Source of the DNA: Desulforamulus profundi
GTDB taxonomy: Bacteria > Bacillota_B > Desulfotomaculia > Desulfotomaculales > Desulfotomaculaceae
DNA: 64,000 nt
Reading direction: 5' to 3'
NCBI RefSeq assembly: GCF_002607855.1
Contig: NZ_AWQQ01000037.1
Coordinates: 1 to 64,000, forward strand
The notes under the pieces are model-generated. The model was given only the letters and a program-made list of their open reading frames with translations, was not told the DNA's origin and did not search any database. Every line of letters begins with the position of its first letter. The stretch's first letter is position 1. This document shows, one piece after another, positions 31,103 to 41,085 of the stretch. The position numbers and the translations under genes are program-made.

Positions 31103-31791
31103 CTACTCTGTTTGTTTTAATTCGGCTCGAATCTCCTGCCAGCGGGCCCTGGACATCCGGGCGAAGACCGGGTAGCGGTCCACTTCCGGGTGCCGGGTGA
31201 CCGCATAGAACCATTGGACGGCTTCCTTCATATTACCGTCGCGGTAAGACAGGTCCCCGATCAAATACATCATGCGCAGTTCCTTTTTAACTTCGGATGT
31301 AGACTCCTTTTCATAGGCCTTTTTTAAAAATTCCAGGGCCCGCTGCAGGGATTTTGCTTCGTTTTCCTTATGGCCCTGGTACCGGTACAGCATCCCAACC
31401 GGAGATACAGGGAGCCCTTGACAGAGTCCTTGGCTTTTCTCAGTTCCTGGCAGAGAATGGCCAAATTATACGCTTTGATGGCCTGCTCCAGCGTCCTTAA
31501 GCCGGTATACTGGGAGCCCTCGGTATGCCAGCCGGACAGGATGGTGTTGATGGAGGCTTTCTCCGGTTCACTGAGGGGGATGTTTGTTTCCTTGGTAAAC
31601 CCGTAACCACAATGCTTGCAGATCATAACATCATAAAAGATAGGATTAATGCCGCTGTAATGACCGCAAAGATCACTGTCTTGTTTTTCTAACGCAATGT
31701 ATTTAGTTTTTACTTCAGGATGCAGAAAATCTTTGCCGCAGTTAGGGCAAGTCACCTTGGCATGAAAAATCATTTCTTCGTTCACTTGCAT
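31103..31791 (-). CDS. DUF2225 protein, frame broken once
   Basis: A cytosolic protein of about 229 residues. The N-terminus has two zinc-ribbon halves (V-T-C-P-N-C-G-K-D-F and M-I-C-K-H-C-G-Y-G-F), and the rest is TPR-like helices (L-E-Q-A-I-K-A-Y-N-L-A, L-Q-R-A-L-E-F-L-K-K-A-Y). This is the DUF2225 layout. The two reading parts join near 31392 if one G is added to TTGGGATG. The ATG at 31791 has GGGAG upstream. Function unknown. Confidence 0.8.
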
Positions 31792-31883
31792 AATCTTTAC
31801 GCTCCCACCATTGAATGTTAACCCTATTATACTACAAATGTTAACTGGTGAGGACAACTTTACCAAAGTCAAATTGTATGAAT

Positions 31884-32684
31884 TTACAAATATTTTCTTG
31901 CTCCTAAATACCGTCCGGCAAAAAACGGTTCATGAAAGGAGGTAACCGTTACCCCTTCCTTGGTCCTGGCGTTGATAAACAGGCCATCCCCCTGGTAAAT
32001 CCCTACGTGCGAAGGCCCCGGTTCGATGGTTGAAAAAAACACCAGGTCACCGGTTTCCAGATCCTCCTTTTCCACAGGGATGCCTGCCTTAAATTGATCC
32101 TGAGCATCCCTGGGCAGTTGAAAACCATTGACAAAATAAGCCATGTACGTCAGTCCGGAACAATCCACACCCCGTGCCGTCATGCCACCCCACAGGTAAG
32201 GTGCTCCGGCGTACAGGCCGGCCACCGCCAGGACCTGTTTTTTGTTAACCGGTTGATTGGAAGAGATGATTTGGGCATCCTCCCTGTGCACAAAGGCGCT
32301 GCTGCCCCGGGGTAGAGCAACCCGCAGAAATTCTTTCCCTTGTTCCAGTAAAGGCAGTCGGCTACCCAAAAACAGAGTGCAAAACCGGTCTCCGACGGTA
32401 CCAGCTGCCGTGGTTAAACCGGCCGTTGCCCGCACGATTTGCACAACCTCTGATGGAGCCGGCCACCGGGGCAAGCAGAAGTGATCCACCTTTGCCCACC
32501 CCGGTGAACCGTCCTGGGCCTGAATGTGGAACCAGTCCCCCTCCACTCCCATAACCTGCGCCGGCCACCCCATTAAAAGCTGTGTTACCAGGGGAATTCC
32601 TTCCTCCGGCTGCTCCAGCACATCGGTTACGGCCACGGCCGTAACCACGGTGGTACCGGCTTCAACTTCCCGCAGATCAGGCAT
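31884..32684 (-). CDS. NlpC/P60 family cell-wall peptidase with SH3-like domains
   Basis: A 266-residue gamma-D-glutamyl-diamino acid peptidase of the YkfC type. Two SH3-like domains (about 8-70 and 80-140) precede the NlpC/P60 domain (about 148-266). Catalytic residues are C175 (G-V-D-C-S-G-L), H226 (S-H-V-G-I-Y) and a polar third residue near N238 (I-N-A-R). No signal peptide is visible, so it probably acts on imported wall peptides in the cytosol. GGAGTG precedes the ATG. Confidence 0.88.
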   Translation of the reverse strand: MPDLREVEAGTTVVTAVAVTDVLEQPEEGIPLVTQLLMGWPAQVMGVEGDWFHIQAQDGSPGWAKVDHFCLPRWPAPSEVVQIVRATAGLTTAAGTVGDRFCTLFLGSRLPLLEQGKEFLRVALPRGSSAFVHREDAQIISSNQPVNKKQVLAVAGLYAGAPYLWGGMTARGVDCSGLTYMAYFVNGFQLPRDAQDQFKAGIPVEKEDLETGDLVFFSTIEPGPSHVGIYQGDGLFINARTKEGVTVTSFHEPFFAGRYLGARKYL

Positions 32685-32728
32685 GGAATCACTCCTTTGC
32701 CGGTTTTACCTAAACCATATTCCCTTGT

Positions 32729-33040
32729 TTACCTGGCTATGCTTTCCACGGTATAATTTCCAAAATCCGGCTGTCCATTCAGCAGCTGCATCATTTGGAG
32801 AAAACCTTTGGTAGCGCCCGGGTCGGAACTGAGTTTGGTCATGGCTGCCTGCTGGGCCTCTTCATTTTCCCAGACCGAAACAACCAGGAATTTGTTGCTG
32901 TTGCCGTTGCACCTGGCCACGTAGCCGTGGACCAGTCCTGGCTGCTCATTAATATAGTTCATATGTTCCTGAATGATTTCCAGTAACGAATCGCCCTGGC
33001 CTTCCTGTGCCTGAAGTTTGCCAAATGTGATAACTTTCAA
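32729..33040 (-). CDS. ABM-domain (antibiotic biosynthesis monooxygenase-like) protein
   Basis: A 103-residue dimeric ferredoxin-like protein of the ABM family: K-V-I-T-F-G-K-L-Q-A, then the central F-L-V-V-S-V-W-E-N-E-E-A and a His-poor C-terminus. Members act as cofactor-free oxygenases or haem-degrading enzymes, or have no known activity. It is translated from a TTG behind GGGGG and lies 16 bases upstream of the next gene start region on the same strand, after bshA. Confidence 0.7.
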   Translation of the reverse strand: MKVITFGKLQAQEGQGDSLLEIIQEHMNYINEQPGLVHGYVARCNGNSNKFLVVSVWENEEAQQAAMTKLSSDPGATKGFLQMMQLLNGQPDFGNYTVESIAR

Positions 33041-33056
33041 GTTTTTACCCCCCGTA

Positions 33057-34172
33057 TCAATTGCTTAAAACAGATTGGTAAAGTTGTTCATATTTTACCA
33101 CCCATTGGTCCGCATTAAACTTGTTTATGGCATGACTTCTGGCCCGGGCAGACATTTTTTTCCGCAGGGACCGGTCCTCTAACAACAGCAAAGTCAGCCT
33201 GGCCATTTCCTCCACCTCTCCGACCCCGGTCAAAAAGCCCACCTGGCCATGTTCAATGACCTCCGGTACGCCCCCTGCCCGAGTGGCCACCACGGGCACG
33301 CCGCAGGAAAGGGCCTCCAGAGCAGCCAGGCCGAAACTTTCGCAGCAGGAGGGAAACAGCATGACGTCCGCGGCAGCCAAAATGGGGGCCACGGTATCCT
33401 GTTGTCCCAGGAACAGAATGTCCTTCGATACCCCCAGACACTGGGCTAATTTCTGTGCAGCGGGCATGTCCGGCCCGTCGCCGATCATCACCAGGCGAGC
33501 GGGTCTCTGTTGACGGACCCGGTGAAATACCTCGATCACATCCAGCACCCGTTTGAGAGACCGGAAATTGGAAAGGTGGACCAGCAGGGCCTCGTCCCCT
33601 GGTGTAATGAGGTTTCTGTCTGCCGCGGCCTCAGGTGTGAAGACACCGGTATCCACAAAATTATAAAGGACCGGCAATTCCTTTGCATAATGAAAGGTTT
33701 TGCGGGTCTGTTCCGCCAAAAAGGAAGAAACAACCGTTACCATATCGCTGGCTTCCAGACCATAGCGTGTAATTTCGTAGAACTCCTGGTGCGCTCCCAC
33801 CAGAGATGTATCGGTGCCGTGAAGCGTGGTGATGACCGGAATCTGTTTGCCAAAGATTTGCCGGGCCAAATGGGCTCCCAGGGAATGGGGCACCGCATAA
33901 TGGGCATGCAGAACATCCAGTTGGTAGCAGCGCAGGACTTCCACGGTCTTGTTCACCTGGGTCAGAAAATAGGGCGGTACTTCAAACAGCGGGTGGTGAA
34001 AGGCCGCCACTTCGTGGATAAAAATATTGTGCCGGTAGGTGGCCAGGCGAAAGGGGCGCCCCACGGTTACAAAGTGCACCTCATGGCCCCGTTTGGCCAG
34101 AAGCTTACCCAATTCCGAAGCCACCACCCCACTCCCCCCGTAGGTGGAGTGGCACAGGATGCCGATCTTCAA
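33057..34172 (-). CDS. bshA: Bacillithiol synthesis glycosyltransferase
   Basis: BshA joins N-acetylglucosamine from UDP-GlcNAc to L-malate, the first step of bacillithiol synthesis. The 371-residue GT4 enzyme starts [21 protein letters not shown] and has H-A-H-Y-A-V-P-H, T-L-H-G-T-D-T, L-V-H-L-S-N-F-R-S-L-K-R and F-P-S-C-C-E-S-F-G-L-A-A-L-E-A. The TTG at 34172 is chosen because GGGGGTGAAGG lies just before it and it opens into the fold; the longer ORF to 34250 only reads into bshB1. It overlaps bshB1 by 4 bases. Confidence 0.92.
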   Translation of the reverse strand: MKIGILCHSTYGGSGVVASELGKLLAKRGHEVHFVTVGRPFRLATYRHNIFIHEVAAFHHPLFEVPPYFLTQVNKTVEVLRCYQLDVLHAHYAVPHSLGAHLARQIFGKQIPVITTLHGTDTSLVGAHQEFYEITRYGLEASDMVTVVSSFLAEQTRKTFHYAKELPVLYNFVDTGVFTPEAAADRNLITPGDEALLVHLSNFRSLKRVLDVIEVFHRVRQQRPARLVMIGDGPDMPAAQKLAQCLGVSKDILFLGQQDTVAPILAAADVMLFPSCCESFGLAALEALSCGVPVVATRAGGVPEVIEHGQVGFLTGVGEVEEMARLTLLLLEDRSLRKKMSARARSHAINKFNADQWVVKYEQLYQSVLSN

Positions 34173-34896
34173 TCCTTCACCCCCAGCAAAGCAAGTGGAT
34201 TGTGAATGGCCAGGGGAGACCCGGTGGTAAACCCTTCCCCGTACATACAACCGGCCAATGAACCAAAATAGCGGTCTCTGCTTTCGATGATGGACAGCAA
34301 GCTGCCCGGTCCGGCATTTAAAAAGGTCTCCGTACTGTTGAGACTTTTCCCGAATTGTGTTTCGTGGGCCATGATGGCCGATCTTTTGGTGTGGTAACAG
34401 GCTGATACATCCACAATAAATGTGGGTTCAGCGGCCCTGGCCAAGAAATAATACCATATTTGTCCCGCCCTGAAGGGCGGCAGGGGGCACCCAATCCTGG
34501 TTAAACCCGCGTCAAACCAGGCCTCCTGCACCAGCCGGCAGGCATGGACATGGTCCGGGTGCCGGTCCTCCCAGTAGGGACATAAAATCAGCCTGGGCCG
34601 GCTTTCCCGGATCACCTCCACCAGTTGCAAAAGATTTTCTTTGCCGGTGGTAATGCCTCGATCGGGGGTCCCCAGACACTTGCGCCAGGCGAGCCCCAGC
34701 ACCTCCCCGGCCTCCGGGCCTCCTCCTGCCTTTCTTCGACGGTACCGTTGGTGGCCAGTTCACCGGCGGTCAAATCCACAATCCCCACTTTAAGACCTGA
34801 TTTTACAAACGTAGCCACAAGGCCACCGGCACCCATTTCTACATCATCGGGATGGGCGCCAACGGCCATCACATCAATCTTAGAAACCTTAACCAA
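34169..34896 (-). CDS. bshB1: Bacillithiol synthesis deacetylase, frame broken once
   Basis: A zinc LmbE/PIG-L-type deacetylase of about 240 residues that removes acetyl from GlcNAc-malate, the second step of bacillithiol synthesis. It shows the zinc motif [20 protein letters not shown] and [14 protein letters not shown]. The frame breaks near 34712; adding one base to CGGAGGCC rejoins it to G-L-A-W-R-K-C. The TTG start at 34896 is tentative. The bshC ligase gene is not in the window. Confidence 0.88.
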
Positions 34897-34949
34897 CCCC
34901 TTTTGGGTAGTAATTCGATGGGTGGGGGAAAAAATCCTCTCCCCAAAGT

Positions 34950-34977
34950 CTAAAAGGCTGCCTGAGCAGCCTTTAGC
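34950..34977 (-). terminator. Hairpin at the end of the GH57 gene
   Basis: AAGGCTGC and GCAGCCTT pair around four bases, overlapping the GH57 stop codon and followed by TTTTAGACTTT. A weak terminator. Confidence 0.45.
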
Positions 34978-36586
34978 AAATTGCCGACTGGTATTCTCCT
35001 TCCCGGGTTCGCCAGGAGCGGTAGTCAATGTCCGGGAAGATGTTGTTTTGCCATTCCAGGTGAGACACAAATCCTTCATCAATGCGGCAGTATTTAATAT
35101 CGTCATACAGCCTCAGGAAATTTGCGATGTGCTCTTTGGTCCTCTTAACAGCATAGGAGACCATGGTCCCGGTGGAGATGATAAAGGCCCAATCGCTGCT
35201 TTGGGCCAGCAGCAGTTCCCGGCCGGCCTGGTTCAATGCCCGGCGCAGGTTGCCCTCCGCCTGTGGGAACATGTCTGCCAGTTCATTCATGCGGTCCGCC
35301 GCCATGTGCAGGTGCCTGTAAATCCAGTGATTTTTCTCATTGAGCCACACTTCATTGTATCCTGCATTGCCCCAGGTGGAAGGACAGGGCTTGGTGATCT
35401 GGTTGCATTTATGCATTCTCAGGTAATCCGACGGAGTTACCAGTTGCAGGGTTTTGCTTGTTGCAATCTTGCGAATCAGAAACTCCAGCCACATGGGACC
35501 TTCAAACCACCAGTGTCCGAAAAGTTCCGCATCATAAGGGGCGACTATCAGGGGCGGTCGTTCCATTAAGGCGGATAAATATTCAATTTGTTTTTCACGG
35601 TTAAACATAAAGTTGGCTGCATGGATCTCCGCCTTGTTCCTGGCCCATTCCGGGTAATAGGGCTGTTTGTCCGCCAAATCAACCTTACCGGTAATCCGGT
35701 GATATTTCATGCCGGTATGCGTGCGAATGCCGTCGGGATGAATATATTCTTTGATATATTCATGGTCCAGGTCATAACCGATATCCCGGTAAAATTCCCG
35801 GTAATCCGGATCGCCTGGATACCCTTCATCGGCGCTCCAGACCTGCTTGGAACTCTCTACATCCCGTCCAAAGGCAGCAACACCGGAGGGACAGTAAACA
35901 GGGGCAAAAATTCCGAAGCGGGGCCGGTGGTAGGCAAACAGCACGCCATGACTGTCGGTAAAAAAGAATTTTAGCCCGTATTCCTTAAGAATTTCATCCA
36001 CGCCCTGGGTATAGCCGCACTCCGGCAGCCAGATGCCGTTGGGAGAACAGTCAAAGTGCTTTTGGTGGAGATGAACCGCTGTCTCAACTTGGGCTCTCAC
36101 CGCCTGCCTGTTAACCATCATCAGGGGTAAAAAACCATGGGTGGCGGCGCAGGTGGTAATTTCCAGGCGGCCCTGGTTTTGTAGCCTTTTCAGTGCCTTT
36201 GCCAAATTACACTGGTTCTGATGAACAAAAATTTCATAGGCTCGCCGGAATTTTTCCTTATACATCAAGGCGGCCTGGTGAAAGGGGCTGCCGTAGGTTC
36301 TTGCTTCTTCTTTATAGGATAACTCCATCAGTTTTTCTAAATGCCGTACATACCGTTCCTGCAGCAACGGGTCGGTCAACATGGACAAGAGAGGTGGCGA
36401 GACGGAAAAGGTCAGACGGAAAGGGATGTTGTCCCAAACCAGCCTGTCAAAAACATCGATCATGGGTATATAGGTTTCCGTAACCGCTTCGTAAAACCAT
36501 TTTTCTTCCAAATATTTTTCACATTCCGGGTGTCTTACGTAGGGTAAATGGGCATGTAAGACAAATGACAGGTATCCTTTAGCCAA
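34973..36586 (-). CDS. GH57 family 1,4-alpha-glucan branching enzyme
   Basis: A 537-residue intact GH57 protein with the N-terminal [13 protein letters not shown] motif, the nucleophile region [10 protein letters not shown], the acid/base aspartate in [12 protein letters not shown], and the DUF1957-type C-domain (Y-N-E-V-W-L-N, then [10 protein letters not shown]). This is the archaeal-type branching enzyme layout (as in Thermococcus), which makes alpha-1,6 branches in glycogen-like glucan. The TTG start follows AAGGGGG. It follows DUF4912, and related sugar-nucleotide and glycosyltransferase genes lie at 41-45 kb. Confidence 0.9.
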   Translation of the reverse strand: MAKGYLSFVLHAHLPYVRHPECEKYLEEKWFYEAVTETYIPMIDVFDRLVWDNIPFRLTFSVSPPLLSMLTDPLLQERYVRHLEKLMELSYKEEARTYGSPFHQAALMYKEKFRRAYEIFVHQNQCNLAKALKRLQNQGRLEITTCAATHGFLPLMMVNRQAVRAQVETAVHLHQKHFDCSPNGIWLPECGYTQGVDEILKEYGLKFFFTDSHGVLFAYHRPRFGIFAPVYCPSGVAAFGRDVESSKQVWSADEGYPGDPDYREFYRDIGYDLDHEYIKEYIHPDGIRTHTGMKYHRITGKVDLADKQPYYPEWARNKAEIHAANFMFNREKQIEYLSALMERPPLIVAPYDAELFGHWWFEGPMWLEFLIRKIATSKTLQLVTPSDYLRMHKCNQITKPCPSTWGNAGYNEVWLNEKNHWIYRHLHMAADRMNELADMFPQAEGNLRRALNQAGRELLLAQSSDWAFIISTGTMVSYAVKRTKEHIANFLRLYDDIKYCRIDEGFVSHLEWQNNIFPDIDYRSWRTREGEYQSAIC

Positions 36587-36602
36587 GGGACAATCCCCCT
36601 CT

Positions 36603-37327
36603 TTATTGTTTAAAACCAGGAGAACTTATGCCGAGAGGTTTAATTCCTCCCTCAAGTTCCTTTTTCGTCACCAGCAGCTCTGAACTGTTTCCATGAGGTA
36701 CCCGACCTATGATTTTATAAATTCCTTCAATCCACATCCATTCTTCATCAATCCTTTGAGACACCGAAGCTCTGGGAGTGCTCACCCGGTTGGAGGTAAG
36801 AAGTTTGACATATCTTCCGTCAGGCAGGAGGCGCCCCAGCTCCAGGAAAAAACTGCTGTCTGGCTGGCCCACTTCGATAAACCAGTTGTCCGCAAAGGGG
36901 TCCAAAAATATTTGCTGATAGCTGTGGGCTGCGAAAGGGCTCTCTTCATCCAGGCCGGTGATGTCATAGACCCGTATCACCTGATGGGAAGTGTTCCAGG
37001 CCTCATGACCGTGCCGGTTAACGAATTCCTGGTATTTGGTGGCGGAGACTTCCCAGTAGGCATGAAGCCAGTACGGGTCCTTCGCCAAAACCACCATTCT
37101 GTCCACGCCATAACGGTGGGGAATAAAAAGATCCTCCCCTTCCCGCCTGACCGGGTGAGCAATGGGGGAAATCTCTTCGGCCATTTCCTCCTTTGGCTCT
37201 GTCCCTGGAATGTCTGGCTTTCTGGGGCTGAGGCCGGTTTCCGCAGTCTGGGCAGCAGCAACCCACCCAGGACTGCGGCCAGTAAGACCAGAGCAGCTCC
37301 CAACAGCCAGGGCCACAAATTCTCCAT
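36603..37327 (-). CDS. DUF4912 membrane-anchored protein, frame broken once
   Basis: A protein of about 241 residues with one N-terminal membrane helix (W-P-W-L-L-G-A-A-L-V-L-L-A-A-V-L) and a DUF4912 domain (D-R-M-V-V-L-A-K-D-P-Y-W-L-H-A-Y-W-E-V, then W-F-I-E-V-G-Q-P). Adding one C in GCCCCAG near 37220 joins the helix to the domain. DUF4912 proteins are commonly beside GH57 branching enzymes in Firmicutes (from memory) and may bind glucan. The ATG at 37327 follows AGGAGGGG, and the GH57 gene starts 17 bases after its stop. Confidence 0.78.
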
Positions 37328-37522
37328 TTTTTACCCCTCCTTGGAAGATATTACAATTAAAATGAGGCGTTATTTATAGAAATAAGGAAAAAATAAGGGA
37401 AATAAAACATAACTCATGACTTTCCTTAGTATTGCCCAGCATTTTTGGCTTTATAATGTTTTTTCAATGGTTTTATCAATCCGCAGGAACCAGTAACAGT
37501 CATTCATGGAATAAGGTGTAAA

Positions 37523-38223
37523 GTGTTGAGGCGGGGGTTTGAAAATATGATTAAACGGAACCGGGTCAACAGTCTATGGGGGGTTTCGGATGTTCTTATG
37601 GTCTTTGTCTTACGGCTGGCCCTGGTCTACCTGCTGGGCAGAGGGCTGCTTCCCCTGCTTCCCGGCATTTCTCCCCGTTTGGTGGAGGTATTGGACCGTG
37701 CTATTTTGTTTGGGCTAACCCTGTTTTTTGTTTTACGCAAAAGCGATTGGCAAAACTTGGGGTTTCGTTTTGATCGTCCCGGCAGGCAAATCCTTTACGG
37801 GGTTGTGGGAGGGTTTTTCTTTTCTTTTTGGCGGAAGAAACCCAGCGGGCACTGGTCTCCCTGCTGGCAGCGGACACCGGCACCAACCCGCTGGTGAAAG
37901 CAGCCGCCGGCGCCCAAAGCCCTGCGGACCTGCTGTGGCCGATCCTGATTGGCGGCATTCTGGTGCCTGTTACCGAGGAAACCTACTACAGGGGCATGGC
38001 CTTTGCCGCCTTCGCCCGCAGGTGGGGACCGGTACTGGGGCTGCTTGTAAGCGCGCTTTTTTTCTCACTGGCCCACTTCAGTGGTATATGGTTTGTCCAA
38101 ATTGCCGTGGTGGGAGCGGGCCTGGCGGTCATTTACCATCTTACCGGCTCTCTCTTACCGGGGATCATCGCCCACGGTTTGGTGAACAGCAGCAGGTTGC
38201 TGATGGTGTATTTGGGGAGTTGA
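37523..38223 (+). CDS. CPBP family intramembrane metalloprotease, frame broken once
   Basis: A polytopic membrane protease of the CAAX/Abi family, about 233 residues. The first part has two helices; the second holds the catalytic motifs E-E-x-x-x-R (P-V-T-E-E-T-Y-Y-R-G), F-x-x-x-H (F-S-L-A-H-F) and the final H of I-I-A-H-G-L-V-N. Adding one T to the TTTTT run before GGCGG near 37829 joins the frames. GTG 37523 or ATG 37547 may be the start. Known members process prenylated proteins or bacteriocins; substrate unknown. Confidence 0.82.
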
Positions 38224-38305
38224 AGCGAGGGGTTGGATTATTTATGTTAAGGCTGGAATAAATCCCTAAATTTATGTTACTATCACTATGTAGGTTTAAT
38301 AGCCT

Positions 38306-38512
38306 TCAGCCATCCTTCCAGCCCAGATGCCAGAGCCGGACCCATACTTCCTTTTGACGGCCTAAATCGATTCCTATGCCAAAGAGCAGCAGGTACAGGG
38401 CCGTTGTTGTCACAGTATCCAAATGCTGTGCCATTTGTTCGGGTAACACCCAGTGCCCCAGGGCCAAACCCAGGGCGACGGAACCCGGAATGATCCAGGT
38501 CATGTTGATCAC
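38306..38512 (-). pseudogene. lysO: LysO (lysine exporter) N-terminal fragment
   Basis: A 68-residue reading with two hydrophobic helices, G-H-W-V-L-P and T-A-L-Y-L-L-L-F-G-I-G-I-D-L-G, like the N-terminal third of LysO/DUF340 lysine exporters. It stops at L-G-W-K-D-G, where intact proteins carry on into six more helices, and no continuation is found in any frame. A relic, or a split subunit whose partner is missing. Confidence 0.5.
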
Positions 38513-38586
38513 CGACGATCCAGCACTACTACTTTAGTACGACCTAAAAATAGGGGTCAATAACCAATGCTCAAGGAGGATTTTAA

Positions 38587-39015
38587 ATGTATAATAATCC
38601 CAGTGACGGCAGGATCAAAGAACTGTTAACCCGGTGCAAAACCATTGCGGTGGTGGGGTTGTCGGACAAACCCCACCGGGACAGTTTTAAAGTGGCGGAG
38701 TATATGCAGTGCCAGGGATACCGCATTATCCCTGTGCATCCCAGGGTGAAAGAAGTTCTGGGGGAAAAGGCCTATAAAACCCTGGCGGAAATACCGGATA
38801 AGGTAGACCTGGTCAATGTTTTTCGAAAGAGTGAGGAGACGCCGCCGGTGGTGCAGGAGGCAATTCCCTTAAAACCAATGGCGGTATGGCTGCAGCTGGG
38901 CATCATCAACGATCAGGCAGCCCAAATGGCTATCGGTGCCGGTTTGGAGTTCGTTCAGGACCGCTGTATCAAGGTAGAACACGCAAGGCTGCTGGACGAT
39001 GGAAAACAGGTGTAA
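38587..39015 (+). CDS. CoA-binding domain protein (YccU-like)
   Basis: A 142-residue Rossmann-fold protein: T-I-A-V-V-G-L-S-D-K-P-H-R-D-S-F-K-V-A-E-Y-M and Y-R-I-I-P-V-H-P, then V-D-L-V-N-V-F-R-K-S-E and V-W-L-Q-L-G-I. This is the YccU-type CoA-binding domain; biochemical role unknown. AAGGAGG lies 8 bases before the ATG. Its end overlaps the nth start. Confidence 0.85.
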   Translation: MYNNPSDGRIKELLTRCKTIAVVGLSDKPHRDSFKVAEYMQCQGYRIIPVHPRVKEVLGEKAYKTLAEIPDKVDLVNVFRKSEETPPVVQEAIPLKPMAVWLQLGIINDQAAQMAIGAGLEFVQDRCIKVEHARLLDDGKQV

Positions 39016-39681
39016 CCAGCCCTCCGGGGATCTCTCCGCGCGGCTGAAACAGATCCTGGCCCTGCTGGAGGAGGCCTACCCCAATGCCACCACGGATTTA
39101 AATTACTCCACACCCTTTGAACTAATGGTGGCGGTCATCCTATCGGCCCAGAGTACCGACGCCAGGTGAATAAAATTACGGAAAAGCTGTTCAAAAAATT
39201 CCGCACCCCGGAGGATTTTGCCCGGCTGACGCCGGAGGAACTGGCCGAGCACATCAAAGGCTGCGGACTCTTTAGAAATAAAAGCAAGTTTATCGTGGAG
39301 GCCAGCCGGATCCTGGTGGAGGATTATCAAGGCAAGGTTCCCGAGGTAAGGGAACAGTTGGAGAAGTTACCCGGTGTGGGGAGGAAAACGGCCAACGTCG
39401 TTCTGGGGGTTGCCTTCGGCCAGCATACTTTCCCGGTTGATACCCATGTTCACCGGGTGGCCCGCCGCCTTGGTTTGGCTTCCGGAAAAACACCGGAACT
39501 GACTGAAAAAGAATTATACGCTTTGATACCGCCTGAATTGTGGCAGCCGCTCCACCACCAAATGATTCAGCACGGCAGAAAGGTCTGCGATGCCCGCAGG
39601 GCCCGCTGCGCCGAGTGCTTTTTGAAGGACCACTGCCCAGAGGCCGGTAAAAAGGGGGAAATTTCTTGCATATCGTTTTAG
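38999..39681 (+). CDS. nth: Endonuclease III, frame broken once
   Basis: A base-excision DNA glycosylase/AP lyase of about 227 residues. The N-terminal part (M-E-N-R-C-N-Q to Q-S-T-D-A-R) meets an in-frame TGA at about 39166; adding one G to CCAGGTG restores V-N-K-I-T-E-K-L-F. The rest has the helix-hairpin-helix L-P-G-V-G-R-K-T-A-N-V-V (catalytic Lys), the catalytic Asp in V-D-T-H-V-H-R-V and the iron-sulphur Cys set C-x6-C-x2-C-x5-C at the C-terminus. It overlaps the CoA-binding gene by 17 bases and trmL by 16. Confidence 0.93.
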
Positions 39682-40123
39682 TGGAGCCGGAAATCCCTGC
39701 CAATACCGGCAATATTGCCCGCACCTGCTCTGTCACCGGAGCAAGCTTGCACCTGGTGGAACCCCTGGGCTTCTCCACCGACGACCGCTATCTGAAAAGG
39801 GCCGGGCTGGACTACTGGCACCTGCTGGACCTGCATTATCATAAAAATTTCACTGCCTTAAAGGAAAAATATCCCGACGGTCGCTTCTGGTATTTTACCA
39901 CCAAGGGTGGCAGACCCTACCACGAGGTTAAATTTGCAGCCGGTGATTTTCTGGTCTTCGGCAAGGAAACGGCCGGCTTACCCAGGGAACTGTTAGCCCA
40001 AAATCCCGAGTATTGCTTAAGAATTCCCATGCTGGGTGAGGTACGTTCTTTAAACCTGTCCAACTCGGTGGCCGTAGCCATCTACGAAGCCTGAGACAAC
40101 ACAACTTTCCCAACATGAAATAG
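39666..40123 (+). CDS. trmL: tRNA (cytidine/uridine-34 2'-O)-methyltransferase, frame broken near the end
   Basis: A SPOUT-fold methyltransferase that modifies the wobble base of tRNA-Leu. It starts at a TTG (H-I-V-L-V-E-P-E-I-P-A-N-T-G-N-I-A-R-T), has F-G-K-E-T-A-G-L-P and the knot motif R-I-P-M-L-G-E-V-R-S-L-N-L-S-N-S-V-A. A TGA after Y-E-A is removed by adding one C to GCCTGAG, giving a normal end (L-R-Q-H-N-F-P-N-M-K) at 40123. Length about 152 residues is then normal. Confidence 0.92.
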
Positions 40124-40153
40124 GCCCCCAGAACAGCAAGTTTCAATTTTCTG

Positions 40154-40219
40154 AATTCAAGTCAAGAACCGTCCCCAACTTGAAATCCATTCAAGTGGGG
40201 ACGGTTCTTGACTTGAATT
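40154..40219. repeat. Dispersed 32-base repeat, head-to-head pair
   Basis: AATTCAAGTCAAGAACCG followed by TCCCCAACTTGAA at 40154-40184 and its inverse at 40190-40219 form a large palindrome. Single copies lie at 58690-58721 and 63287-63320. The unit has short terminal inverted arms, AATTCAAG and CTTGAATT. Confidence 0.9.
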
Positions 40220-40904
40220 GGTTTCGCGCACCAGGCGGCGGCTACGCCCCGCAGCATTTCCATTTCCCCGGTGAAGCGGGGATGCGTGCCACAGCAGGCA
40301 TTTTCATCAATACCCGGAATAATCACCAGGCGGACCTCCTCCTGATCAGGGGGAAGTTTCTTGAGATATTCCGGCGCCAGATCTTTACGATGGCAGCACT
40401 CAATTTTTACCGGCAGGTTTTCCATCACAACACGATTAACTTCCGTTTCCACTTCCCTTACTACCTCGGGAGGCACATAGGAAACATTGAGATCGATGGT
40501 ACAGGTTTCTTCTCCTAAATGAAAACCCACCGTATCCCAGCCATAATTTCGTTCAAAAACCGCCGACAAGATATGCTGGCCATGGTGCTGCTGCATATGA
40601 TCCCTGCGTCTCTCGGCATCCACGGTCAATAACACACGGCGCCGATGAAAGGTTGAACTGTGCCGGCAATCCAGTGGACAATCCCTTCCGGCCTTTGTTC
40701 CACGTGCAGCACTTCATGGGAAGAACGATGGGTATCACATACCAGGGTACCCCGGTCCGAAGGCTGCCCGCCCCCTTCCGGATAAAAAATGGTTTCTTCA
40801 AACAGGATCCCGGTTCTACCGTTATCTTCAATGCTTCCTGTAATCTTTGTGCGATATTGTAAAAGGTAAGGATCTACCTGATAAATCCCTTGCAAACCGG
40901 CCAT
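40162..40904 (-). CDS. Alanyl-tRNA editing protein (AlaX-like), truncated and frame broken once
   Basis: A free-standing editing domain that removes Ser or Gly mischarged on tRNA-Ala. It has F-Y-P-E-G-G-G-Q-P-S-D, H-x-x-x-H (Q-Q-H-H-G-Q-H-I-L-S-A) and C-C-G-T-H-P, the zinc ligands. The frames join near 40632 by adding one C (G-A-R-V-L-L-T-V-D-A-E-R-R). After T-G-E-M-E-M-L-R-G-V-A the sequence runs straight into the 32-base repeat, whose antisense supplies the last 19 residues. The usual C-terminal part (and DHHA1 domain of longer forms) is missing, so the gene may have been cut by the repeat. Confidence 0.78.
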
Positions 40905-41057
40905 CTCCTCTCCTGACTTGTGAATTTACGCACTTATTCGACAGGGATTGTTAGATTCCTTGTTGTCGTCTGCGCCAATTTTATCGATTTTTAACAAAGA
41001 AATCTAGACAAGCCGGTGACAATGTAGGATAAAAGACAATTTCACTTCCCCCTCTGA

Positions 41058-41085
41058 AAAAACCTAGCCGTTTGTCCGGCTAGGT
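41058..41085 (-). terminator. Terminator of the sugar-nucleotide fusion gene
   Basis: ACCTAGCCG and CGGCTAGGT form a 9-base-pair stem overlapping the stop codon, followed by TTTTTTCAG on the minus strand. Confidence 0.85.

Noticed and set aside
40154..40219. Rho-independent terminator for trmL or alaX
   Set aside because: There is no T-run on either side, and the same sequence recurs at two other sites as single copies, so it is a dispersed repeat.
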